From contig DDUV01000020.1 of the NCBI GenBank assembly GCA_002344975.1, positions 56,076 through 78,194 of the forward strand: a stretch of 22,119 nucleotides of DNA, in the 5' to 3' direction. Below, one piece after another: positions 14,862-21,797 of this stretch (its first letter is position 1; each line of letters opens with the position of its first letter). A model generated the notes under the pieces. That model was given only the letters and a program-made list of their open reading frames with translations, did no database searches and was not told where the DNA came from. Origin of the DNA: Saprospiraceae bacterium UBA2329. GTDB lineage: Bacteria > Bacteroidota > Bacteroidia > Chitinophagales > Saprospiraceae. The position numbers were made by a program, and so were the translations under genes.

Positions 14862-16370
14862 ATGCGCCACTTCTTTGTCTTTGCTCTCGTCGCCAGCCTC
14901 TGCTCCTGCCGTCCCGCCGACGCCAACAGCCAGGCTGCTCCTGCCGAAACGCCCGCCCGCCATGCCGCCCACCAAAGCGCTGCACCCACCGACGGCGCCG
15001 ATTTTTCCATGTACAAAGCCCTCTACGATCGCCACAGCGCCTACAAAGAACCCAGCATCACCCGCCAGCGCTTCAAGCACGCCGCCATTGCGCCCTTGGT
15101 GCAGCGCCTCCAGTCGCCCTTCCAGTGGAGCGTAGACGGCAAGTCCATCGAGGGGCGCAATATTTATCGTGTGCAGTACGGCAACGGCCCCATCAAGGTG
15201 CTGCTTTGGTCGCAAATGCACGGCGACGAACCCACCGCCACCATGGCCCTCATGGACATCTTCAACTTCCTCAGCCGCTCCGACGAATGGGACGAACTCC
15301 GCAGCCGCCTCCGCAGCGAACTCACCCTCGTCTTTGTACCCATGCTCAACCCCGACGGCGCCGAGCGCTTCGAACGCCGCAATGCCCTCGGCATAGACCT
15401 CAATCGCGATGCCCTCCGCCTGCAATGCCCTGAATCTCAACTGCTCAAGCGCCTCCGCGACGAACTCTCCGCCCAATGGGGCTTCAACCTCCACGATCAG
15501 GGCCGCTTCTACGGCGCCGGCCTCGGTCCCAAAAATGCAGCCATGGCCTTCCTCGCTCCGGCCTACAATTACGAAAAAGAAATCAACGACAGCCGCGGCA
15601 ATGCCATGCAACTCATCGCCGGCCTCAGCGCCTTCCTCCATGAGTACATCCCCGGCCACATCGCCCGCTACGACGACGAGTTCGAGCCGCGCGCCTTCGG
15701 CGACAACATCCAAAAATGGGGCACCTCCACCATCCTCATCGAGGCGGGCGTGCTGCCCAACGATCCCGAAAAACAAGAACTCCGCCGCCTCCACTTCGCC
15801 GCCCTGCTCATGGCCCTCGATGCCATCGCTTCTCAAAAAGTGGAGCAATTCGACATCGCCGGGTATGAACAAATCCCCTTCAACAAAAGCAACTTCTTCC
15901 ACGATCTCATCATTCGCGAGGCGGAAGTGGAAAAAGCAGGCCGCGTTTATACCCTCGACATCGGCTTCCGCCGCGACGGTTCCAGCGTGTCCATCTCCGA
16001 CCAGGGCGACCTCTCCATTTTTCATGCCTTCGACGAGGTGGACGCCCGCGGCATGAGGCTCACACCCGGCAAAACCTACTCCAAAGTAATACCCGACATG
16101 GCCGCCGCCCAAAACTTAGACCTGCTTCAACTCCTCCGCCAGGGCTACACCGAACTGCAAATGACCAAGCGCCCCGACTCGCAGCCCACAGGCTTTCCCT
16201 TTCTCATCGTGGCGCCCGGCAAAAGCGGCAGCCGCGAACTCAAGCCCGGCCGCAATCCCTCCTTTGTACTCATGCAAAACGGGCGGGTGCGCTGGGCCGT
16301 CGTCAATGGCCGCGCCTTCGATCTGGAACGCGATGCACCGCTCATCCGCAACGTAGTGGGGCAAAAATAA
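14862..16370 (+). CDS. M14-family zinc carboxypeptidase-like lipoprotein
   Basis: This 502-residue protein has an N-terminal hydrophobic segment ending in L-C-S-C16, a plausible lipobox, followed by a low-complexity Ala/Pro linker to about residue 45, so it is probably lipid-anchored in the envelope. The M14 metallopeptidase set is complete: H120-G-D-E123 (HxxE zinc ligands), N181-R182 (substrate carboxylate contact), H211 (third zinc ligand) and catalytic E294 in TILIEAG. A C-terminal region of about 200 residues (beta-rich) follows. The expected reaction is removal of a C-terminal residue from a peptide or cell-wall-derived substrate; which one is unknown. The coding strand is strikingly rich in C-ending codons compared with purD and nrdJ. 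The last six codons and the stop lie inside the dispersed repeat, so the element may have supplied the C-terminus. Confidence 0.9.
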   Translation: MRHFFVFALVASLCSCRPADANSQAAPAETPARHAAHQSAAPTDGADFSMYKALYDRHSAYKEPSITRQRFKHAAIAPLVQRLQSPFQWSVDGKSIEGRNIYRVQYGNGPIKVLLWSQMHGDEPTATMALMDIFNFLSRSDEWDELRSRLRSELTLVFVPMLNPDGAERFERRNALGIDLNRDALRLQCPESQLLKRLRDELSAQWGFNLHDQGRFYGAGLGPKNAAMAFLAPAYNYEKEINDSRGNAMQLIAGLSAFLHEYIPGHIARYDDEFEPRAFGDNIQKWGTSTILIEAGVLPNDPEKQELRRLHFAALLMALDAIASQKVEQFDIAGYEQIPFNKSNFFHDLIIREAEVEKAGRVYTLDIGFRRDGSSVSISDQGDLSIFHAFDEVDARGMRLTPGKTYSKVIPDMAAAQNLDLLQLLRQGYTELQMTKRPDSQPTGFPFLIVAPGKSGSRELKPGRNPSFVLMQNGRVRWAVVNGRAFDLERDAPLIRNVVGQK

Positions 16371-16430
16371 ATCTTCATTTTCTTTAGGTCAAAGGATTAG
16401 TTAAGGCACTTAAAATGAAGATTTATTTTT
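16353..16430. repeat. Dispersed palindromic repeat, copy B (complete)
   Basis: Positions 16353-16417 match the reverse complement of 1-65 at 60 of 65 bases. This copy is complete: a 19-bp arm at 16363-16381 and its exact reverse complement at 16412-16430 enclose a 30-nt centre. The conserved block extends 10 bases beyond the arm into the carboxypeptidase frame (GTAGTGGGGC), and the stop codon TAA (16368-16370) lies in the arm. As RNA it makes a strong AU-rich hairpin ending in U5, so it could also terminate the carboxypeptidase transcript. Confidence 0.82.
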
Positions 16431-16433
16431 CAT

Positions 16434-16463
16434 CGCCCTAATTTGGGGCGTTAAAAAGACGCC
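16434..16463. other. Two overlapping short palindromes downstream of the repeat
   Basis: CGCCC (16434-16438) pairs with GGGCG (16446-16450), and GGCGT (16447-16451) pairs with ACGCC (16459-16463); the two stems share bases and are mutually exclusive. A near-identical second palindrome, GGCGT-TTAAAG-ACGCC, recurs at 17065-17080 on the other side of the small membrane protein gene. No T-tract follows. Function unknown. Confidence 0.45.
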
Positions 16464-16514
16464 GTCAAAAAAGTCAGGCAAAGCGCAAAGCGTTAGAGGG
16501 CATAAAGAATCACA

Positions 16515-16964
16515 ATGACCCTCCGTTTCGCCCTACTTGCTCTTGCCATCACGCTGTCGCCCGTAGTGCTTTCCGCCGCCGTGCAATACAGCGCCCCCGT
16601 TTCGCAGACAGTCGGCACAGCGCCCCGCCTGCCCCGCAAAAAGAGTTTTTTCCCCAACGAGCACGCCCGCCGCTACCACTATCTCCAGCTCCGGCGCGAC
16701 ACGGGTGCAGCAGCGCGTTTCGTTTTGTTGGCCATCCTCATCGGCTTGGTATTGTATGGCTTGCTCTACTACCTTATCTATGCCGGAGAGGGTGGAATCT
16801 ACGGTTGGACCTGGGGCGTACTGCTTTCAGCCATCGGCGGGGTAGTCATTGGCGTCATCGTCGTCATGATCATTCGTTGGCTGATGTTTTGGCTCAGCGG
16901 CTTGGTATTTCGGCTGCGCGTGCCGGCATTTCGGCGCAGGTACCGGCGTTGCCCGGTGAGGTAG
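16515..16964 (+). CDS. Small membrane protein of unknown function
   Basis: This predicted 149-residue protein has an N-terminal signal-like helix (about 1-22), a polar basic stretch (about 35-65, with RKKSFFPNEHARRYHY), two membrane helices (about 69-90 and 98-125) and a short Arg-rich C-terminal tail. The two helices with a Gly-rich turn resemble small Bacteroidota inner-membrane proteins of unknown function. No catalytic motif is visible. It starts 144 bp after the carboxypeptidase stop, with the dispersed repeat between them, so separate transcription is likely. It is shorter than most genes here, but the ordered signal-helix-helix layout supports a real gene. Confidence 0.65.
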   Translation: MTLRFALLALAITLSPVVLSAAVQYSAPVSQTVGTAPRLPRKKSFFPNEHARRYHYLQLRRDTGAAARFVLLAILIGLVLYGLLYYLIYAGEGGIYGWTWGVLLSAIGGVVIGVIVVMIIRWLMFWLSGLVFRLRVPAFRRRYRRCPVR

Positions 16965-17244
16965 TTTTTTTTGGGGCGGCCCACGCCACCTGTAGCCTGC
17001 CCCTGCTCAATGCCCGGCAGGCAGGCCATCTCAACGGCGTGTCGGGTCATCCGCTCTTACTGCCGGCGTTTAAAGACGCCGCCAGTACCGCTACTGCCCC
17101 TGCCGCAACGCGAGGGGGCATAACAATTATAAACAACTGTCCAGCTTAGTGAAAGGGTGACTATCCCGCTGAAACTTACCGGGTCCCCCCTTCACTACCC
17201 CCGAAATGCAAAACATCGAACCCGAAACCTTAAACCCGAAACAC
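16965..17244. other. Gene-free stretch with an imperfect palindrome upstream of purD
   Basis: No credible gene was found here. The first half is GC-rich and keeps an open plus-strand frame to 17149, but only as a shadow overlapping the membrane protein gene. A palindrome GGCGT/ACGCC lies at 17065-17080. A larger one at 17147-17197 pairs TAGTGAAAGGGTGAC with GTCCCCCCTTCACTA (13 of 15 positions, 21-nt loop). The stretch resembles dispersed intergenic repeat remnants. The larger palindrome ends about 50 nt before the -7 box of purD and could be an operator or a terminator of upstream transcription. Confidence 0.5.
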
Positions 17245-17252
17245 TATCTTTG
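17245..17252 (+). promoter_or_regulatory. TAnnTTTG -7 box for purD
   Basis: TATCTTTG matches the Bacteroidota -7 consensus exactly and is followed by GCAGC, then by the ATG at 17267. The implied leader is about 10 nt with no Shine-Dalgarno, typical of this phylum. No clear -33 TTTG was found. Confidence 0.55.
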
Positions 17253-17266
17253 CAGCAAAAAACAAC

Positions 17267-18538
17267 ATGAACATACTCCTCATCGGTAGCGGCGGCAGAG
17301 AGCACGCCTTGGCCTGGAAAATGAAACAAAGTCAACTTTGCAGCCGTCTGCTGATCGCGCCCGGCAACTCTGGTACCGCTGCCTGCGGCGAAAACGTAGC
17401 CATACGACCCGATGATTTCCAGGGACTTAAAGCGCTGGCCCTCCGCGAGCAAATAGATATGCTGGTGGTAGGCCCCGAAGACCCTCTGGTGCTCGGCATT
17501 TGGGATTTTTTTAAAAACGACCCCGATTTGCAACACATCATCGTAGTTGGCCCCTCGCAGGAGGGCGCCCGGCTGGAGGGCAGCAAGGCATTTGCCAAAG
17601 CCTTTATGCAGGAGTTCGGCATACCCACTGCGGCGTACCGGGAATTTGACGCGGCGCAGATGGAAGAAGGCCTGGCCTATATAGCCGCGCACAGTCTGCC
17701 GGTAGTGCTGAAGGCCGACGGGCTGGCAGCCGGCAAGGGCGTGCTGATTTGTACGGACACCGACGAGGCGCAGCGCGAGTTTCGGGCCATGCTGGGCGGC
17801 AAGTTTGGGCAGGCCGGTTCCCGCGTGGTAGTGGAGCAGTTTTTGAGCGGCATAGAATTTTCTGTGTTTGCGCTCACCGACGGCCATTCCTGGGCGCTGC
17901 TGCCCGAAGCCAAAGACTACAAGCGCATCGGCGAGGGCGATACCGGGCTGAATACGGGCGGTATGGGCGCTGTATCTCCCGTGCCGTTTGTGGACGCCGA
18001 ACTGATGGACAAGGTAAAAACCCGCATCATAGAACCCACTGTGCGCGGCATAGCGGCGCGGGGCATGGCTTACCACGGTTTTGTCTTTTTCGGGCTGATT
18101 CGGGTGGACGGAGAGCCTTATGTGATAGAGTACAACTGTCGCCTCGGCGACCCCGAAACCGAGGTGGTGCTGCCGCGCCTGCAAAATGATTTGGTGGAAC
18201 TCTTTGTGGCTATGGCCGAGGGCCGTCTGGTGGAGGTTTCGATTTCGAGTGATGCCCGCGCTGCTACTACGGTGGTGCTGGTATCGGGCGGCTACCCGGA
18301 GGCTTACGAAAAGGGCAAGCCCATCGGCGGGTTGGAATGGGTGGAGGGCAGCATGGTTTTTCATGCGGGCATGAGGGCACAGGAAGACGGCCAACTGTTG
18401 ACCGACGGCGGCCGGGTGATGGCTGTGACCTCCTACGGTGCAGATTTCCGGGAAGCGCTGGCCCTGTCGAATGTCAATGCTGGGCGTATTTTTTTTGAGG
18501 GCAAGTACCATCGGCGCGACATCGGTCTGGATTTGTGA
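17267..18538 (+). CDS. purD: Phosphoribosylamine-glycine ligase (GAR synthetase)
   Basis: PurD catalyses the second step of purine synthesis: 5-phosphoribosylamine + glycine + ATP to glycinamide ribonucleotide, in the cytoplasm. The 423-residue length is normal for bacterial monofunctional PurD. Visible motifs are the N-terminal GSGGREHA (7-14), the PGNSGT turn (32-37), VVGPEDPL (67-74), the ATP-grasp nucleotide loop LKADGLAAGKGV (148-159), NTGGMGAVSP (229-238) and the family signature with NCRLGDPETE (290-299). The ATG at 17267 starts directly with the beta-strand of the N domain, so no alternative start is needed. It stands alone, with a strong-looking promoter box and no neighbouring pur gene. 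The start-codon region has a 10-nt complement in the putative RNA downstream. Confidence 0.97.
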   Translation: MNILLIGSGGREHALAWKMKQSQLCSRLLIAPGNSGTAACGENVAIRPDDFQGLKALALREQIDMLVVGPEDPLVLGIWDFFKNDPDLQHIIVVGPSQEGARLEGSKAFAKAFMQEFGIPTAAYREFDAAQMEEGLAYIAAHSLPVVLKADGLAAGKGVLICTDTDEAQREFRAMLGGKFGQAGSRVVVEQFLSGIEFSVFALTDGHSWALLPEAKDYKRIGEGDTGLNTGGMGAVSPVPFVDAELMDKVKTRIIEPTVRGIAARGMAYHGFVFFGLIRVDGEPYVIEYNCRLGDPETEVVLPRLQNDLVELFVAMAEGRLVEVSISSDARAATTVVLVSGGYPEAYEKGKPIGGLEWVEGSMVFHAGMRAQEDGQLLTDGGRVMAVTSYGADFREALALSNVNAGRIFFEGKYHRRDIGLDL

Positions 18539-18748
18539 GAATGTGGTAGCAGTGCATTTTGGAGCGGTATTTGGGCTTCAATGGCCGTGTTTTTTGAAAA
18601 AAGTGCATTTTTTTTCAAAAAAAAATTCAAAAACGCATAAAATGAAGTTTTGTATTTTTCACAATACCTCAATTAAAAGTTATTATAATTAAAGGTTTTT
18701 TTGACTTTTAAGTGCGGTGTATTTTTTTCACAACTTGGTAATTATGTA
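18539..18748. other. AT-rich gap after purD with a poly-A/T hairpin
   Basis: No gene is supported. Around 18590-18632, a TTTTTTGAAAAAA run faces TTTTTTTTCAAAAAA across a short spacer and could form an A/U-only hairpin; it may help end the purD transcript. The rest is low-complexity AT sequence, clearly lower in GC than the flanking genes. Confidence 0.4.
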
Positions 18749-18781
18749 TTTGTTTCGGGCGTGTCAGGGGCTGCATATTTG
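18749..18781 (+). promoter_or_regulatory. Bacteroidota-type promoter for the putative RNA
   Basis: TTTG at 18749-18752 and CATATTTG at 18774-18781 are separated by 21 nt. The consensus is TTTG, 19-21 nt, TAnnTTTG, so the -33 box is exact and the -7 box has one mismatch (first base). Transcription would begin at about 18786-18788. It is the best two-part promoter match in the window. Confidence 0.5.
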
Positions 18782-18847
18782 TATCGTGAAGAGAGAGAAG
18801 CAGGGTTGACACAGGGAAATCAAAAGGATTTTCCGCACGAAGCAAGG

Positions 18848-18868
18848 ATATGTTCATGGGATTATAAT
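18848..18868 (+). repeat. 21-mer direct repeat, copy 1
   Basis: ATATGTTCATGG followed by GATTATAAT, identical over 21 bases to 18950-18970. In this copy TTCATGG (18854-18860) can also pair with CCATGAA 17 nt downstream, competing with the long hairpin at 18875-18920. Confidence 0.85.
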
Positions 18869-18949
18869 TTTACACGCCATGAAGTCCCGGATTGAATTTT
18901 CAACCCGGGACTCATGGGCGACTTCCCGCCTCGCTTCCTCCGAAATTGA

Positions 18950-18970
18950 ATATGTTCATGGGATTATAAT
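18950..18970 (+). repeat. 21-mer direct repeat, copy 2
   Basis: Exact second copy, 102 nt after the first and 7 nt before the terminator stem. The flanking bases differ, so only the 21-mer itself is conserved. Confidence 0.85.
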
Positions 18971-18977
18971 ATCGTAC

Positions 18978-19007
18978 GGTCGCATCTCACAAGATGCGAC
19001 CTTTTTT
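18978..19007 (+). terminator. Intrinsic terminator 1 (end of the putative RNA)
   Basis: GGTCGCATCT and AGATGCGACC form a perfect 10-bp stem with a CACA tetraloop, followed directly by six T. No gene ends nearby on the plus strand (purD stops about 440 nt upstream), which is the main argument for a separate non-coding transcript. Confidence 0.9.
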
Positions 19008-19087
19008 CCTCCCCTGATTCAATTTCGACCTGATTTGCGTTCATCCATAAGATATATACTTGGTTTAGTTGGTATCACAATATTGTC

Positions 19088-19130
19088 AAGGGTATAGCGC
19101 CTGATCCCGCGCTATACCCTTCGTCTTTTT
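19088..19130 (+). terminator. Intrinsic terminator 2, upstream of nrdJ
   Basis: AAGGGTATAGCGC and GCGCTATACCCTT form a perfect 13-bp stem with an 8-nt loop, followed by CGTCTTTTT. It lies 65 nt before the nrdJ start and about 80 nt after terminator 1. A second strong terminator would be redundant unless something is transcribed between the two, or unless it attenuates a longer nrdJ transcript. Confidence 0.85.
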
Positions 19131-19165
19131 AGGAAAAATCATTTTTTTATCGCACCTCAAAGCCC

Positions 19166-19173
19166 TATCTTCA
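19166..19173 (+). promoter_or_regulatory. Possible -7 box for nrdJ
   Basis: TATCTTCA resembles TAnnTTTG with two changes and lies 22 nt before the ATG, just after terminator 2. A T-run at 19142-19148 is near the -33 distance, but no TTTG is present. Confidence 0.35.
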
Positions 19174-19194
19174 CCCCGTCAAACACAAACTACT

Positions 19195-21756
19195 ATGGAG
19201 ACCAAAATGAAGAGCGCCCAACGCGCCCTACCCACAAAAATTTATGCCGCCAAAGAAGCCATCGAAGCCTCGGTTCAATATTTCAACGGAGACGAACTGG
19301 CCGCCAATGTATGGGTAAACAAATACGCCCTCAAGGATTCCTTCGGCAATATTTACGAACAGACCCCCGACGATATGCACCGCCGCATAGCCGCCGAACT
19401 GGCCCGCATAGAGCAGCGCTACGCCAATCCGGTATCGGAAGAAGAGATGTACGAACTTCTGGCGCAGTTTCGCTACATCATCCCGCAGGGCAGCCCCATG
19501 GCCGGCATCGGCAATGATTTTCAGGCATCTTCGCTGTCCAATTGTTTTGTCATCGGCAACAACGCCGACTCCTACGGCGGCATCATCCGCACTGATGAAG
19601 AGCAGGTACAACTGATGAAGCGGCGCGGCGGCGTGGGCCACGACCTCAGTCACATCCGACCCAAAGGCAGCCCGGTGATGAACAGCGCCCTCAGTTCTAC
19701 CGGCATTGTGCCGTTCATGGAGCGCTTTTCCAATTCTACCCGCGAGGTGGCGCAGGACGGTCGCCGGGGCGCACTCATGCTCACCATATCCATACAACAC
19801 CCTGATGCGGAGGATTTTATAGATGCCAAATTGGAGGCCGGCAAAGTGACCGGCGCCAACGTAAGCGTGCGCATGGACGATGCCTTCATGCGGGCGGCGG
19901 TGAGCGGCCAAACCTATCGGCAGCAATATCCGGTAGATGCCGACACACCCGCCATGGTGAAGGATATAGATGCGCAGAAACTCTGGAACAAGATCATTTT
20001 CAACGCCTGGAAAAGCGCCGAACCGGGGGTGCTGTTTTGGGATACCATCATCCGCGAGTCGGTGCCCGATTGTTATGCCGATCTGGGCTACCGCACCATT
20101 TCCACCAATCCCTGCGGCGAGATTCCGCTTTGCCCTTACGACAGTTGCCGCCTGCTCGCCATCAACCTCTTTAGCTATGTGGACGAGCCGTTTACGCCAC
20201 AGGCAAGTTTCAATTTCGATAAATTCCGCCGCCATGCACAGTTCGCCCTCCGCATGATGGACGATATCATTGATATGGAAATTGAGAAAGTGGAGCACAT
20301 TTTGGAAAAAATCAAAAACGACCCCGAAGCAGACGATATCAAGCACACGGAGCAGGTGTTGTGGGAAAAAGTATTGCACGCCTGCATCAACGGGCGGCGC
20401 ACGGGGGTGGGTATCACTGCCGAAGGCGATATGCTGGCAGCCTTAGGCTTGCGTTACGGCAGCGACGAGGCGATTGAATTTGCCGTTCGGGTGCAGCGGG
20501 AGTTGGCTGTCAATGCCTACCGCTCGTCCGTACAATTGGCCCGCGAGCGCGGCGCTTTCCCCATTTACGATGCCGCCCGCGAAATGCGCAATCCGTTCAT
20601 CCAGCGTCTGCGCGAAGCCGATCCTGCCCTGTACGACGATATGATCAAATATGGCCGCCGCAACATCGCGCTGCTCACCATAGCGCCCACCGGCACCACC
20701 AGCCTGATGAGCCAGACCACGTCGGGCATAGAGCCTGTGTTCATGGTGTCGTATTTGCGCCGTCGGAAGGTGAACCCCAACGACAAAGACGTGCGCATTG
20801 ACTTTGTGGACGAGGTGGGCGACCACTGGGAGGAGTACCATGTGTTTCACCACAAGTTTGCCGACTGGATTCGGGCGCAAGGCCACGACATGGCGGCTGT
20901 GGCCAGAATGAGCAAGGATGAAATACAGCCCCTCATCGAACAATCGCCGTACCACCGGGCCACCGCCAACGATGTGGACTGGGTACAAAAGGTGAAAATG
21001 CAGGGTGCCATCCAAAAATGGGTGGACCACTCCATCAGCGTGACGGTGAATGTACCGGAAGACACCTCGGTGGATATGGTGAAGCAGATTTACCAAACGG
21101 CCTGGGAATCAGGCTGCAAGGGCTGTACCATCTACCGAGACGGCTCCCGTTCGGGCGTGCTGGTATCGGAGAGCAAAAAGACGAAGCCTGAAGCTGCCAC
21201 GCCGGCCGGATTTCCGCCCAAGCGGCCCAAAAAACTCGAAGCCGACATTGTGCGCTTCACCAACAACAACGAGCGCTGGATGGCATTCATCGGCTTGGTG
21301 GACGGGCGACCGTATGAGATTTTCACCGGCCGCGCCGAAGATATTTTTCATCTGCCGGAATACGTTACCAAAGGTTGGGTCATCAAAGCTGCCGATGACG
21401 AGGGCAGAAAGCGCTATGATTTTCAGTTTACCGACCGAGAGGGCTACCGCGTCACCATTGAAGGGCTGAGCCGCTCGTTTAATAAAGAGTACTGGAACTA
21501 TGCCAAGCTCATTTCCGGCGTGCTGCGCCAGGGTATGCCGCTGAATAAAGTAGTGGAGCTTGTGGGCGGCCTCAATGTGGAAGACGATCACATCAATACT
21601 TGGAAAAACGGGGTGGTGCGCGCCCTCAAGCGCTTTGTTCCCGACGGCACCAAAGTGGAAAAGGACCCTTGCCCGCACTGCCATTCCGATACCGGTCTGA
21701 CTTATAAAGAGGGCTGTGTGATTTGCACAGATTGCGGTTATTCGGAGTGTGGGTAG
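19195..21756 (+). CDS. nrdJ: Adenosylcobalamin-dependent (class II) ribonucleotide reductase
   Basis: This enzyme reduces ribonucleotides to deoxyribonucleotides using an adenosylcobalamin-generated thiyl radical, so it needs no oxygen and no NrdB subunit. In the 853-residue protein the active site reads N305-P-C307-G-E309, with C307 as the predicted thiyl cysteine, and C117 (SLSNC) and C318 as the predicted redox pair; the 11-residue spacing of C307 to C318 matches the class II pattern. Other signatures are GGVGHDLSHIRP (145-156) and PTGTTS (498-503). A TSCPD-type region follows at about 690-800, then a C-terminal cysteine tail: C826/C829/C841/C844 as a probable zinc ribbon and C847/C852 as the likely reductant shuttle. 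I see no N-terminal ATP cone. A METK start at 19195 is used; M5 is the alternative. Confidence 0.96.
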   Translation: METKMKSAQRALPTKIYAAKEAIEASVQYFNGDELAANVWVNKYALKDSFGNIYEQTPDDMHRRIAAELARIEQRYANPVSEEEMYELLAQFRYIIPQGSPMAGIGNDFQASSLSNCFVIGNNADSYGGIIRTDEEQVQLMKRRGGVGHDLSHIRPKGSPVMNSALSSTGIVPFMERFSNSTREVAQDGRRGALMLTISIQHPDAEDFIDAKLEAGKVTGANVSVRMDDAFMRAAVSGQTYRQQYPVDADTPAMVKDIDAQKLWNKIIFNAWKSAEPGVLFWDTIIRESVPDCYADLGYRTISTNPCGEIPLCPYDSCRLLAINLFSYVDEPFTPQASFNFDKFRRHAQFALRMMDDIIDMEIEKVEHILEKIKNDPEADDIKHTEQVLWEKVLHACINGRRTGVGITAEGDMLAALGLRYGSDEAIEFAVRVQRELAVNAYRSSVQLARERGAFPIYDAAREMRNPFIQRLREADPALYDDMIKYGRRNIALLTIAPTGTTSLMSQTTSGIEPVFMVSYLRRRKVNPNDKDVRIDFVDEVGDHWEEYHVFHHKFADWIRAQGHDMAAVARMSKDEIQPLIEQSPYHRATANDVDWVQKVKMQGAIQKWVDHSISVTVNVPEDTSVDMVKQIYQTAWESGCKGCTIYRDGSRSGVLVSESKKTKPEAATPAGFPPKRPKKLEADIVRFTNNNERWMAFIGLVDGRPYEIFTGRAEDIFHLPEYVTKGWVIKAADDEGRKRYDFQFTDREGYRVTIEGLSRSFNKEYWNYAKLISGVLRQGMPLNKVVELVGGLNVEDDHINTWKNGVVRALKRFVPDGTKVEKDPCPHCHSDTGLTYKEGCVICTDCGYSECG

Positions 21757-21797
21757 GAAGGAAAGTATAAAATGAAGTAAAAAAATCAGATTGCATC

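Larger units (their letters stand above)
18787..19007 (+). ncRNA. Putative structured RNA of about 220 nt with intrinsic terminator
   Basis: Between a two-part promoter match and a perfect terminator I can draw a consistent fold. A small hairpin lies at 18815-18834. A closing helix pairs GAAGCAAGG (18839-18847) with CCTCGCTTC (18929-18937), with one A-C mismatch. Inside it is a long hairpin at 18875-18920 (CGCCATGA/TCATGGGCG, GTCCCGG/CCGGGAC, topped by TTGA/TCAA). The terminator stem is at 18978-19001. A 21-nt sequence occurs twice, exactly, at 18848-18868 and 18950-18970, each copy placed just before a hairpin. I see no RNase P, tmRNA, SRP or cobalamin-riboswitch signature. It could be a trans-acting small RNA or a leader. 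Boundaries are approximate. Confidence 0.5.

Noticed and set aside
14835..16112. 425-codon minus-strand frame opposite the carboxypeptidase
   Set aside because: The real strand carries a complete M14 active site; the antisense product is low complexity.
17195..18511. 438-codon minus-strand frame opposite purD
   Set aside because: purD is full length with all motifs; the antisense frame has no signature.
18701..19097. Short frames of 64 and 72 codons in the purD-nrdJ gap
   Set aside because: They cross hairpins and terminator 1, have no ribosome-binding or compositional support, and the peptides look random.
18539..19194. Cobalamin riboswitch upstream of nrdJ
   Set aside because: I looked for the B12 box and the GCCACTG element and found neither; the RNA here has another layout.
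19228..20379. 383-codon minus-strand frame opposite nrdJ
   Set aside because: It is a shadow of the conserved reductase core.
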